Positions 35,247-42,837 of a DNA stretch of 64,000 nucleotides are shown in pieces. Source of the DNA: Rhodococcus koreensis (GTDB lineage: Bacteria; Actinomycetota; Actinomycetes; Mycobacteriales; Mycobacteriaceae); the NCBI RefSeq assembly GCF_900105905.1, contig NZ_FNSV01000005.1:4836001-4900000 (forward strand). The letters are read 5' to 3'. Numbering within the stretch: position 1 is the first letter of the stretch; each line of letters begins with the position of its first letter. The position numbers and the translations under genes are program-made. A model generated the notes under the pieces. The model was not told where the DNA came from and ran no database searches. It saw only the letters and a program-made list of their open reading frames with translations.

Positions 35247-35735
35247 ATGAGATCATCACCGTTCGGTGCGCTCGACACCCTGGCCGACACGGCAGCCACC
35301 GGAGATCGGGACGCCGCCAGGCACCTGCTCGACATCGTCTGGCCTATCCTGGTCCGACGTTGCCGGGCCGAACTCGACAGCACAACAGCTGATTCCGTCG
35401 CGACAGCGGTGTCATCGACGGCGCTGCGCGCATTTCCGCACCGCAGGCCACCCCAGCAGCCGTTGCTGCGCGTCCTCGAGGCGACCACGAACTCGATGAT
35501 CGACCGCACCGGCGCGGCCGACCCGACCTCCCGGAAACCCGGACCGCTCGCGGCCTTACCGGGCACCCAACGAGAGGTCCTGATCCTGCGACTCGTGGTG
35601 GGACTGAGCGTCGACGACACCGCGACCTCCCTCGGGCGCACATCCGCCGAGGTGCTGCTCGACCAGCATCGGGCCCTGCAGAAATTGCGCGAGATCGGCA
35701 TCCCCCGCGAACGACTGCCACCATCGCGACGATGA
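35247..35735 (+). CDS. Sigma-70-like (ECF-type) protein with degenerate region 2
   Basis: This 162-residue protein has a recognisable sigma region 4 at about 105-150 (LPGTQREVLILRLVVGLSVDDTATSLGRTSAEV). The N-terminal half matches region 2 poorly (VSSTALRAFPHRRPPQQPLLRVL). It may be a divergent ECF sigma factor or a sigma-like regulator. It lies between the secreted peptide gene and the rhomboid-like gene, and its stop overlaps an alternative ATG of the latter. No classic anti-sigma gene is present. Confidence 0.7.
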   Translation: MRSSPFGALDTLADTAATGDRDAARHLLDIVWPILVRRCRAELDSTTADSVATAVSSTALRAFPHRRPPQQPLLRVLEATTNSMIDRTGAADPTSRKPGPLAALPGTQREVLILRLVVGLSVDDTATSLGRTSAEVLLDQHRALQKLREIGIPRERLPPSRR

Positions 35736-35749
35736 TGAGGAGGGTCGCG

Positions 35750-36499
35750 ATGCGGAACGAGGTCGAGCGGCGTGCCTGCGCCGATACCACCACCCGGCGC
35801 ATACTTACCCCGGTGGACGCCGCCATCTCGTCGCACCTTCGATCGTTTCCGCGGGCAGCCTGGACGTACATCCGGCGGGCACCCGGCACCTACGTCTGGC
35901 TGGCGATACTGCTGGTCACGACTGTGGTGGCGAGGCACCTGTCGCCGGATGTGCTCCACGACGTATTGGGTAACCGCTCGACCAACCTGCACCACCTCGC
36001 CGAGGACCCCGTTCGAGTCCTGATCGCGAGCGCCTTCTGGCTCGCCGGCGGCGGATGGATCACGTACTTCATCGTCTACAACATCTTCCACGTGCCGGCG
36101 GAGCGGTGGCTGGGAACACTTCGATGGTTGTGCGTGGTGGCGATCGCGCACATCGGTGCCACCTACATCAGCGAAGGTGCACTGTATGCCGCGATCCGTC
36201 ATGGCCGCGTCCCTGCCTCGGCGGTCGACACCCTCGACGTCGGCGTCAGCTACGGACTGGCCGGGGTGGTCGCGATCCTCACCTACCGAATCGCGGCGCC
36301 CTGGCGCTATCTCTACCTCGCCGGCGTGCTCGCCTTCTTCGCGGTACCCCTCTTCGTGCATCTGACCTTCACCGCGATCGGCCACTTCGCCGCCGTTCTC
36401 ATCGGCCTGTGCTGCTACCCGCTGACCCGTGCCCGCACCGGCACCTGGTCGCCCGCCGACACGGCCCGACGATTTCGCCGAGAGCAGGGCGACGCGTAG
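35750..36499 (+). CDS. Rhomboid-like intramembrane protein
   Basis: This 249-residue protein has about six membrane spans. GVSYG at 165-169 fits the rhomboid GxSxG motif with Ser167. His212 in AIGHFAAVLIG sits where the second catalytic residue is expected. AIAHIGATYI (around 131-140) may be the oxyanion-side helix. The ATG at 35750 is chosen because AGGAGG is 7 nt upstream. The gene directly follows the sigma-like gene. Protease activity is plausible but unproven. Confidence 0.75.
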   Translation: MRNEVERRACADTTTRRILTPVDAAISSHLRSFPRAAWTYIRRAPGTYVWLAILLVTTVVARHLSPDVLHDVLGNRSTNLHHLAEDPVRVLIASAFWLAGGGWITYFIVYNIFHVPAERWLGTLRWLCVVAIAHIGATYISEGALYAAIRHGRVPASAVDTLDVGVSYGLAGVVAILTYRIAAPWRYLYLAGVLAFFAVPLFVHLTFTAIGHFAAVLIGLCCYPLTRARTGTWSPADTARRFRREQGDA

Positions 36500-36520
36500 G
36501 CAGGCGTCACCACAGACACC

Positions 36521-36557
36521 GCTGCCCGGCACCGATCGCGGATCGGTGTCGGGCAGC
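36521..36557. terminator. Bidirectional terminator
   Basis: A 17-bp stem (GCTGCCCGGCACCGATC against its complement, one mismatch) with a 3-nt loop lies between the convergent rhomboid-like and MspA genes. There is no long T tract, as is usual in high-GC actinobacteria. Confidence 0.8.
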
Positions 36558-36589
36558 GGGCCGAAACGTCTGCCACGAAGCGTGAACTG

Positions 36590-37291
36590 CTAGTTGAGCT
36601 TCTGCGGCACCCCGTAGGTCGTGACGGTATCGCCCCGGGCCGTCACAGCTGTCGCGTACGGCCGGATGGTGACTGCCCCGAGCGCGCCCGAGATGGAACC
36701 GTGTATGCCCTGCAATCGCACCGATGCCGCCGGACCGTCGAACGACTGGTTCTCCAGGAGCGGAACTGTGGTAATGCCACCCGGCGCCAGATCGATGTCC
36801 AGTTCCTGGGACGGAATGATGTCGCCGGCGAGGTCAGCGTGGTTCGACGCATTCAGGCTCAGCGAGGGTGTCGGGACGAGGCCGAGGTCGATTCCGTTAC
36901 TTGCGCCGATCACGAAGCCGAGACCCGGCGAGTTGAGCACCACAGTGGCGCCGGACAGAGCGATCGGATAGCCGATCTGGTAACCGATGGTGAGTGTGGT
37001 GCCCTTGAACTCCGCGGCATTCGGCCCGGTGATATTCACCCCGGCGTAGCCGTTGTGAAAGAACTCGACCGACGTGGGCACACCGTCCAACGGCGGAACG
37101 ACCTGAAACTGAGTGTCGCCCTGCAGGACCTCGACGCGATTGCCCCTCGCATCGACGACGGAACTCGAATTGTCCACGCCCGCAGACGCGGTCCCATTGC
37201 CCAGCACCATCGCAAGCGCCGCAACACCTGCGACCGCGAGGGCGCGGGTAAGACCGGTGTACTTCGAGCGAGATTTGCTGATGTTCGTCAT
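36590..37291 (-). CDS. MspA-family outer-membrane porin
   Basis: This 233-residue protein has a signal peptide (RALAVAGVAALAMVLGNGTASAG). The mature part carries MspA landmarks: VEFFHNGYAGVNITGPNAAEF, TLTIGYQIGYP, SLSLNASNHADLAGD, HGSISGALGAVTIRPYA and the ending DTVTTYG. MspA-like porins form water-filled channels across the mycomembrane, so this supports a mycolic-acid-containing host. Start 37291 has GGGG ahead of it. The gene is monocistronic and bounded by the terminator at 36521-36557. Confidence 0.9.
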   Translation of the reverse strand: MTNISKSRSKYTGLTRALAVAGVAALAMVLGNGTASAGVDNSSSVVDARGNRVEVLQGDTQFQVVPPLDGVPTSVEFFHNGYAGVNITGPNAAEFKGTTLTIGYQIGYPIALSGATVVLNSPGLGFVIGASNGIDLGLVPTPSLSLNASNHADLAGDIIPSQELDIDLAPGGITTVPLLENQSFDGPAASVRLQGIHGSISGALGAVTIRPYATAVTARGDTVTTYGVPQKLN

Positions 37292-37602
37292 ACCGACCCC
37301 ATTCGTTCGGAATTTTCTACGAAATGCGTAGGAGCTGAGGGTAACCGGCGATTTGGCCTGCTGCTCGGGATACGAGGAAAACCGCAAATCCTGGCCACAA
37401 CGGCAGGGATCACCCCGCCTGCGCGCACACCGACGGCTCCCGCCGGCCTCTGGGGTCGCGGCCGGCGGGAGCCGACGAACCGGAGCTCATCTCTCGCCTG
37501 GGAATGAGGGCCCGGTGCACTGACGTATCGGTTGCATCGATCATCATCAGCATCCGAATGCTATTCCACCGCAACGTTGTCCGGAAAGTACTGAGCGCCG
37601 AT

Positions 37603-37620
37603 TCTCAGCGGGGTCTCAGA
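37603..37620 (+). promoter_or_regulatory. Direct-repeat box A
   Basis: TCTCAGC-GGGG-TCTCAGA is a 7-bp direct repeat with 4-nt spacing. It is tandem with box B 33 nt downstream. No -10 follows at the expected distance, so it would be an auxiliary binding site. Confidence 0.5.
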
Positions 37621-37653
37621 CACGCCCGGACTCCGACGGGCGAGCCCGGCGCC

Positions 37654-37687
37654 TCTCAGCGTTCCCACAGGATGCCGGGTGCATACT
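37654..37687 (+). promoter_or_regulatory. Direct-repeat promoter B
   Basis: TCTCAGC-GTTC-CCACAGG is followed after exactly 10 nt by CATACT (37682-37687). The same box, spacing and hexamer recur in promoters C and D around 41.1 kb. The repeats resemble the PhoP-type TCACAGC-N4-TCACAGC site. It probably autoregulates the response regulator gene downstream. Confidence 0.65.
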
Positions 37688-38020
37688 CGCCAGTTGACAG
37701 AAGGACCCAACCGACAGAGGGGATACAACAGACGCATATCGGAACCGTCCCACCACCACCGCGAGCAGTAAATGCCTTCTCTCCACACAGTTTCGGCACA
37801 CACCGCTCGCGGTACAGCGCTGCCTCCCCACGGGACTCACTCACCCGAATTCTGCTTCGCGGCAACGGAGTTGAGAAACAGGACGGTCACGTGAACGCGG
37901 CACACGAAGCCACCTCGACGAACGGCTCGGCGTCCGGAATTTCTCCGGCATCAGGCCTCTCGGACATCTCGGGGCCTGGCCGGGATACGGTGGTCACGTG
38001 TTCGATCACAGGTCTGTGCA

Positions 38021-38722
38021 ATGAGGGTGCTGGTCGTCGAGGATGAACCCAGGCTGGCCCAGATGGTCCGTCGCGGCCTCGAGCTGGAAGGATTCGTGGT
38101 CGTCACCGCCGCCACCGGACCCGACGGGCTCTGGCGCGCCACCGAGGAATCGTTCGATGTGATCGTGCTCGACATCATGCTGCCGGGGATCAGCGGGTAT
38201 CAGGTCGTCCGCGAAATCCGGGCCAGGCAGAACTGGACGCCGATCCTGATGCTGACCGCCAAGGACGGCGAGTACGACGAGGCCGACGCCTTCGACCTCG
38301 GCGCCGACGACTATCTCACGAAGCCATTCTCCTACGTCGTGCTGGTCGCGCGGCTGCGGGCGCTGGTCCGGCGCGGCGCACCCATGCGGCCGGTAGTACT
38401 CACCGCCGGGGACCTGAGCCTCGATCCCGGCCGCCGCCGGGTCACCCGCGGGACCGAGGAGTTGCAGTTGACCCGCCGCGAGTTCGGACTGCTCGAGTAC
38501 CTGATGCGGAACCCGGACACCGCGCTCACCAAGAACGAGATTCTGCGGAACGTGTGGGACGCGAATTACGCGGGGGACGAAAACGTCGTCGAGGTGTATG
38601 TGGGGTATCTCCGTCGCAAGATCGACACCCCGTTCGGTACCCGCACGATCGACACGGTGCGCGGGGTCGGTTATCGACTCACGACCGGCTGTCCGGACGC
38701 ACCTCCTGCACCGGAAGCGTGA
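38021..38722 (+). CDS. OmpR-family response regulator
   Basis: This 233-residue regulator has a receiver domain with Asp51 as phosphoacceptor (VIVLDIMLPG), the acidic pocket EDE at 7-9, Thr79 and Lys101 (TKPFSY). A winged-helix DNA-binding domain follows from about 125 (LTRREFGLLEYLMRN, then NVVEVYVGYLRRKID). Its 3' end overlaps the 3' end of the oppositely oriented histidine kinase gene by 44 nt. It likely binds the direct-repeat boxes nearby. Confidence 0.92.
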   Translation: MRVLVVEDEPRLAQMVRRGLELEGFVVVTAATGPDGLWRATEESFDVIVLDIMLPGISGYQVVREIRARQNWTPILMLTAKDGEYDEADAFDLGADDYLTKPFSYVVLVARLRALVRRGAPMRPVVLTAGDLSLDPGRRRVTRGTEELQLTRREFGLLEYLMRNPDTALTKNEILRNVWDANYAGDENVVEVYVGYLRRKIDTPFGTRTIDTVRGVGYRLTTGCPDAPPAPEA

Positions 38723-40079
38723 CCACCACTCGTGTCCCGCCGTGCTCGGCCGCGTCGATGCGCACCGAACCCCGATGCGCCGACACGATTTCTGCGACGA
38801 TCGCCAGTCCGAGTCCGGAACCCCCGTGAGCGCGGGAGCGGGCGCTGTCGAGTCGCACGAAACGCTCGAACACACGCGCACGATCGGACTCGGGAATGCC
38901 GGGTCCGTCGTCGTCGATGGTGACGCACGCCTGGCGGCCGGATCGGGACACCCCGATGGACACGGTGGTGGCGGCGAATCGGACGGCGTTGTCGACGAGG
39001 TTGCGCACCGCCCGGGACAGCTGGGCGGCGTCACCGCGGATGCGGACCGGGGTGAGCGTTGCGGTCACCGTGACGGTGGTGTCGGCGCGGGAGCGGCGGA
39101 CTTCGGTGTCGACGATGTCGTCGAGATCGACGTCGGCGACCCGCAGCGGCAATCCGTGCTCGTCGGCCCGTGCGAGCAGCACCAGGTCGTCGACGAGAAG
39201 CTGCATGCGGGTGGTCTCGGGACGCAGGGTCCCGCGGACCAGGTCGCGGTTCAGGACTTCGGGCCGCGCATCGGCTACGTCGAGGGCGGTGGTCAGCGTG
39301 GCCAGCGGGCTGCGCAGCTCGTGGGAGGCGTCGGCGATGAACCGCCGCTGGGCCGCGTGCCCAGCCTGGATGCGGGCAAGCATGTCGTTCATCGTGCGGG
39401 CGAGCGCGGCGATCTCGTCGCGTGGACGCGGCACCGGGACCCGTTCACCGAGGTCGGTGGTCGAGATCGCGGCGACCTGGGTGCGGATGCGCTCGACCGA
39501 GCCCAGCGATCGGCGCACCAGTTTGTAGGTCACTCCCGCCGCGACGAGGGCGATGACCGGTGCTCCGGCGGCGACGAGCCCGCCGACCGTGGCCAGGGTT
39601 GCTTCCACCGACTCCTCGCTCGCGGCCACGATCACGGTGTAGTCGCCGCCGACCCCGTTCGCCCCTTGCACGGTGGTCCGCAGATCTGCGCCGCCTGTTT
39701 CGTGAGAGACCAGACTGCGGACCGGTGCACCGCCTACCGGTGGCCGCACCACGGTGACCGGGAGCCCGAGATCATCCTGTGAGGAGCGCACCACCGCGCC
39801 GGCGTTGTCGACGACCTGCACCAGAGCGATGCGTTGGTCGGTGTCGAAGAGCTGGCTGTCGAGATCAGCGGGCGAATCGGTGCGCAATCCAACGGTGAGG
39901 TCGGCGGCGCGGCCGGTCGCGGCGTCGTCCAGGGCCGACAACAGGGTCCGGTCCAGCACGAACAACAGGGCTGCGGCGCCGAGCACCAATGCGACCGCCA
40001 CCACCGCTCCGGCGCTCAGGGCCGAACGCAGGGCAAGCCCCCACCGCGACGGAATGAGCCACACAGGTGCGCTGTTCAT
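38679..40079 (-). CDS. Sensor histidine kinase, convergent to the response regulator
   Basis: This 466-residue kinase has an N-terminal membrane helix (ALSAGAVVAVALVLGAAALLFVL), an extracellular sensor part of about 110 residues and a second helix (VGGLVAAGAPVIALVAAGVTY). A HAMP segment follows, then the H box with His253 (DASHELRSPLATL), the N box LVDNAVRFA and the G boxes DDGPGIPE and GGSGLGLAI. GGAGG lies 8 nt before the ATG at 40079. It is the obvious partner of the response regulator despite the tail-to-tail arrangement. Confidence 0.9.
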   Translation of the reverse strand: MNSAPVWLIPSRWGLALRSALSAGAVVAVALVLGAAALLFVLDRTLLSALDDAATGRAADLTVGLRTDSPADLDSQLFDTDQRIALVQVVDNAGAVVRSSQDDLGLPVTVVRPPVGGAPVRSLVSHETGGADLRTTVQGANGVGGDYTVIVAASEESVEATLATVGGLVAAGAPVIALVAAGVTYKLVRRSLGSVERIRTQVAAISTTDLGERVPVPRPRDEIAALARTMNDMLARIQAGHAAQRRFIADASHELRSPLATLTTALDVADARPEVLNRDLVRGTLRPETTRMQLLVDDLVLLARADEHGLPLRVADVDLDDIVDTEVRRSRADTTVTVTATLTPVRIRGDAAQLSRAVRNLVDNAVRFAATTVSIGVSRSGRQACVTIDDDGPGIPESDRARVFERFVRLDSARSRAHGGSGLGLAIVAEIVSAHRGSVRIDAAEHGGTRVVVTLPVQEVRPDSRS

Positions 40080-40139
40080 GGGGCCATCCTCCGCCACCGG
40101 ACACCCGCGGGCGAGAAGCCGGAACGGCGCGCCAGGACG

Positions 40140-41057
40140 TCATGCCGCTCGTCCCGTCGTCGCCGCATCGACAGGTGAGACCGCGTGTGGGGGATCAACC
40201 TGTGTGGCACTGTGCACGCGATCAGAGGCTCGCCGCATCCAGATGCCATAGAGCGCGGAACCGATCAGGGCGGCGAGGCCGCCGAGGAGAATTCCGCCGA
40301 TCACGTCGGTGAGCCAGTGCTCGCCGAGGTAGAGGCGGGTGACCGCGACCACCACGGTCACCGCGAACGCCGCGGCGAGCAGCAGCCCGCGCCGGGCAGC
40401 CGGCGACCCGTATCCGAGGATGACCGCGACCATGGTGGACAGCACCATCGCCCCCGTCGCGTGCCCGGACGGGAACGAGTGGTCAGTCTCGAGGAGTACC
40501 TGGGACACGATCGGCGGGCGCGACCGCCCGACAATGGATTTGGTGACGGTCGACGCGAGCGCGGCAGCCCCGACGGTCCCGATGAGAATCAGTCCCGGGA
40601 CGAGTGATCGTGCCCGCCGGGACAACAGCGCCCCCAGCACCACCGCGATGACGGCGGTGCCGACGGGGCCACCGGCGTCGGTGATCGCGATTGCCGGGCC
40701 GGTCACCCACTCCGTCCGGTGATCGGCGAACCAGCCCAGCACAACGGGATCCGCGGTGGTGACCCACGCGCCGACCCTGACCTGGTAGGCCAGCGCGCTC
40801 AACGCCACGGTCAGCCCGAGGATCTGCAGGCCGATCAGCGGTGGTGTCGCCGAACGCCGGTTCGTCCCCGCCACCGCCCGCCAGGTGGTTGCGGCCAGGA
40901 AAACAGCCGCTCCGGCCACCAGCAGCGAGAATGCAAGGGCGGCGCCGGTGCTCTGATGTACATCGGCGGCGGCGTCGTGGGCTCGTCCGATCAGATTGTC
41001 GTGGTGTCCATACGCGGATGCCTTCGAAAGCAAGAGAAGTGGTGGTGCCTGTTTCAC
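40140..41057 (-). CDS. PAP2-family membrane phosphatase (leaderless GTG start proposed)
   Basis: This 305-residue membrane protein carries the PAP2 phosphatase motifs KSIVGRSRPP, PSGHATG and RLYLGEHWLTD, in order, between membrane spans. It would dephosphorylate a lipid phosphate such as phosphatidic acid, PGP or an isoprenyl pyrophosphate. The GTG at 41057 is proposed as start. Promoter D places transcription initiation at about that base, so the mRNA would be leaderless. A longer frame to 41120 would run through the promoter box. It lies upstream of the histidine kinase gene on the same strand, 60 nt apart. Confidence 0.85.
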   Translation of the reverse strand: MKQAPPLLLLSKASAYGHHDNLIGRAHDAAADVHQSTGAALAFSLLVAGAAVFLAATTWRAVAGTNRRSATPPLIGLQILGLTVALSALAYQVRVGAWVTTADPVVLGWFADHRTEWVTGPAIAITDAGGPVGTAVIAVVLGALLSRRARSLVPGLILIGTVGAAALASTVTKSIVGRSRPPIVSQVLLETDHSFPSGHATGAMVLSTMVAVILGYGSPAARRGLLLAAAFAVTVVVAVTRLYLGEHWLTDVIGGILLGGLAALIGSALYGIWMRRASDRVHSATQVDPPHAVSPVDAATTGRAA

Positions 41058-41063
41058 GTTCGC

Positions 41064-41097
41064 AGTATCGGCGCCGGCTGCTGTGGAAGCGCTGAGA
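41064..41097 (-). promoter_or_regulatory. Direct-repeat promoter D (PAP2 gene)
   Basis: Read on the minus strand: TCTCAGC-GCTT-CCACAGC, 10 nt, then GATACT (41069-41064). The GTG of the PAP2 gene begins 7 nt after the hexamer. Box and spacing are identical in layout to promoters B and C. Confidence 0.7.
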
Positions 41098-41136
41098 GCG
41101 CGACCGGCGTCGCCCGGCACCCAGGGGGACGCCGTC

Positions 41137-41170
41137 TCTCAGCGTCCTCACAGCGCGCCGCGTACATACT
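41137..41170 (+). promoter_or_regulatory. Direct-repeat promoter C
   Basis: TCTCAGC-GTCC-TCACAGC, 10 nt, then CATACT (41165-41170). The start of the small gene at 41196 lies about 26 nt downstream. Promoters C and D are back to back. Confidence 0.7.
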
Positions 41171-41195
41171 CGGGCAGGTTGACCGAAATCCCCTG

Positions 41196-41594
41196 ATGAT
41201 TGGAGCTCCGACGCAATCACCAACTGCCCCCGCAGAGCCGATCGTGGTCACCTTGCGCGGCACGACGATGCGCCTCCTGCGAATCAACTACCGGCTGTCG
41301 CGTATCCCGCTGCGATTCGTCGAAGCGGTGCTGACCCGATTCGACGAACAGGCGCCGATCCGGCTCGCCTACGAAGAGGTACTGATCGAATGTGATCGCG
41401 CCGCCGCCCAACTGCTCGGTGATCACAATGCGGACAGGCGCGCCACCGAACTGCACCGGCATACGGCCGCTGTGCGAGAGGCGATTACGCGCGCAAACAG
41501 CAGGCGCGACCATCACGGCCTGATACTCCTCGACGAGCAGCGCGATCGGTTTCACGGTCGGCGCCGCCAAAGGCAATTCGAGGGCATCTCCTGA
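41196..41594 (+). CDS. Small hypothetical protein under promoter C
   Basis: This 132-residue basic protein has a helical core (IPLRFVEAVLTRFDEQAPIRL, then YEEVLIECDRAAAQLL). I recognise no family and no signal or membrane segment. There is no clear Shine-Dalgarno. Promoter C directly upstream is the main support that it is a gene. An internal ATG about 72 nt downstream is an alternative start. Confidence 0.5.
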   Translation: MIGAPTQSPTAPAEPIVVTLRGTTMRLLRINYRLSRIPLRFVEAVLTRFDEQAPIRLAYEEVLIECDRAAAQLLGDHNADRRATELHRHTAAVREAITRANSRRDHHGLILLDEQRDRFHGRRRQRQFEGIS

Positions 41595-41875
41595 CGGAGC
41601 CCGTTCCGATCGTCACCTAGGTCGCCGATGCGTTGCGCTGGAGGGCATTCCGGCGCCGAAGAAGCCTCGGCGATTCCGCGGATTCGCACCTGCGGTTCGA
41701 TCATGCCGACTGGGTGGGGTGCGATGATACCCCCCTCGCCGAGCGCCTTCCACTGCCGGTAGTCGCGAGCGACCAGCGCCCCCACGCCGGCCGCCGTCAC
41801 GGCCAACCCCGCCGCGACAAGATCCTCGGGACCATCAAGTGTTCTCCTCCGGGTAGCGATTCCACTGCACGGCAA
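41552..41875 (-). CDS. Possible small protein or gene remnant (low confidence)
   Basis: The frame encodes 107 residues. Only the middle part looks protein-like: a hydrophobic segment (DLVAAGLAVTAAGVGALVA) followed by RDYRQWKALGEGG. The Arg-Asp-Tyr plus ALG(E/P)GG pattern recurs in small actinobacterial membrane proteins. The rest is not convincing, and the 3' part overlaps the small plus-strand gene. It may be a decayed gene. Confidence 0.25.
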   Translation of the reverse strand: MPCSGIATRRRTLDGPEDLVAAGLAVTAAGVGALVARDYRQWKALGEGGIIAPHPVGMIEPQVRIRGIAEASSAPECPPAQRIGDLGDDRNGLRQEMPSNCLWRRRP

Positions 41876-41951
41876 GCACGAATTGCGAGAGCGATGCGTA
41901 AGACTCGAGATCGATGTCGGATAGCTGCGCCAGGTGGTGCTAGAGCTTTGC

Positions 41952-42653
41952 TCAGGCGAGGGCGCGCTGGTCGTCCCTGCCGTCGAGCTGCTCGGCGTAC
42001 CGGACGAGCGCGGCGGTGGTGCGTTCGATGTGCTCGCGCAGCGCCTGGGTCGCGCCTGTTTCGTCGCGGGCGACGGTGAGTTCGGCGATGGTCTTGTGCT
42101 CGGCGGCGATGTCGCGGGTGGCGTCGCGGGCGAACTCCTGGGACCAGTGCTGGTAAAGCTCAGCGCAGTCGCGCAGGCCGGTGGCGATGGCGGCGAGCCG
42201 TGAGCTGCCGCAGCCGACGAGCAGAGTGCGGTGGAAGTCGCGGTGGACGGTGGTGAAGGCCGGGTCGACGTGCCCTTCGCTGGTCATCATGGGCGTGTGG
42301 GCCAGCGCATGGTGCGTGGCAATGACCGAAGCCTCCCATGCCAAGTCGCCGTGCTTGATCGACTCCGCGAGGGCCAGGGTCTCGATCAGGACCCGGGTGC
42401 GCGTCAGGTCCTGCAGGTCGTCGATCGTGAGTGTCGTGACGGCGAAGCCGCGCTGGGGTGTTGCTTCGACGAGGCCCTCGCCGGCCAGTCGGATCACGGC
42501 CTCCCGGACTACGGAGAGGCTCACGCCGTACTGCTCGGTGAAGTCGTTCATCTTGAGCTTGCTCCCAGGCGCCAGCTCGCCGCTGAGGAGGTCGCCGCGG
42601 ATGCGGTCGTAGACCTCCTGGACGCGGGTGGGCTTGGCGGGAGTGTTGGTCAT
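41952..42653 (-). CDS. GntR-family regulator (FCD type)
   Basis: This 233-residue regulator has a winged helix-turn-helix at 12-75 (YDRIRGDLLSGELAPGSKL, then YGVSLSVVREAVIRLAGEGLVE). An FCD all-helical ligand domain follows, with metal-binding-type positions in DFHRTLLVG and ALREHIERT. It diverges from the four-gene aromatic operon and probably represses it. A 14-bp palindrome lies 21 nt before its start. Confidence 0.9.
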   Translation of the reverse strand: MTNTPAKPTRVQEVYDRIRGDLLSGELAPGSKLKMNDFTEQYGVSLSVVREAVIRLAGEGLVEATPQRGFAVTTLTIDDLQDLTRTRVLIETLALAESIKHGDLAWEASVIATHHALAHTPMMTSEGHVDPAFTTVHRDFHRTLLVGCGSSRLAAIATGLRDCAELYQHWSQEFARDATRDIAAEHKTIAELTVARDETGATQALREHIERTTAALVRYAEQLDGRDDQRALA

Positions 42654-42673
42654 GCGGTCAGTCTACGGAATCC

Positions 42674-42687
42674 ACCGAAATATCGGT
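42674..42687. promoter_or_regulatory. Candidate GntR operator
   Basis: ACCGA-AATA-TCGGT is a perfect palindrome in the divergent GntR/monooxygenase region. TTGACA at 42713-42718 could be the -35 of the operon promoter just downstream. Confidence 0.5.
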
Positions 42688-42837
42688 ATGGGAAGAAATA
42701 ATCGATTTTTTGTTGACACATCGATGAGACCTGGAGCACACTGTGATCCAGGCAATACACCTGCCAGGGCCTCAGCGCCGGGCCGTCGGCAACCCTCTCG
42801 TCCACTCGTTCGGCGGTCCCGATAAAGGAGACATTCC

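Larger units (their letters stand above)
37292..38020. other. Long non-coding region upstream of the response regulator gene
   Basis: This 729-nt gap has several frames but none with convincing coding character. It contains two PhoP-like direct-repeat boxes (37603-37620 and 37654-37671) and a -10 at 37682-37687 pointing toward the response regulator gene. A transcript from there would have a leader of about 330 nt, or could encode a small RNA. Confidence 0.6.

Noticed and set aside
37504..38046. A 180-codon plus-strand frame before the response regulator gene
   Set aside because: Composition is random-like, there is no ribosome-binding site, and it runs through the promoter boxes and into the regulator gene.
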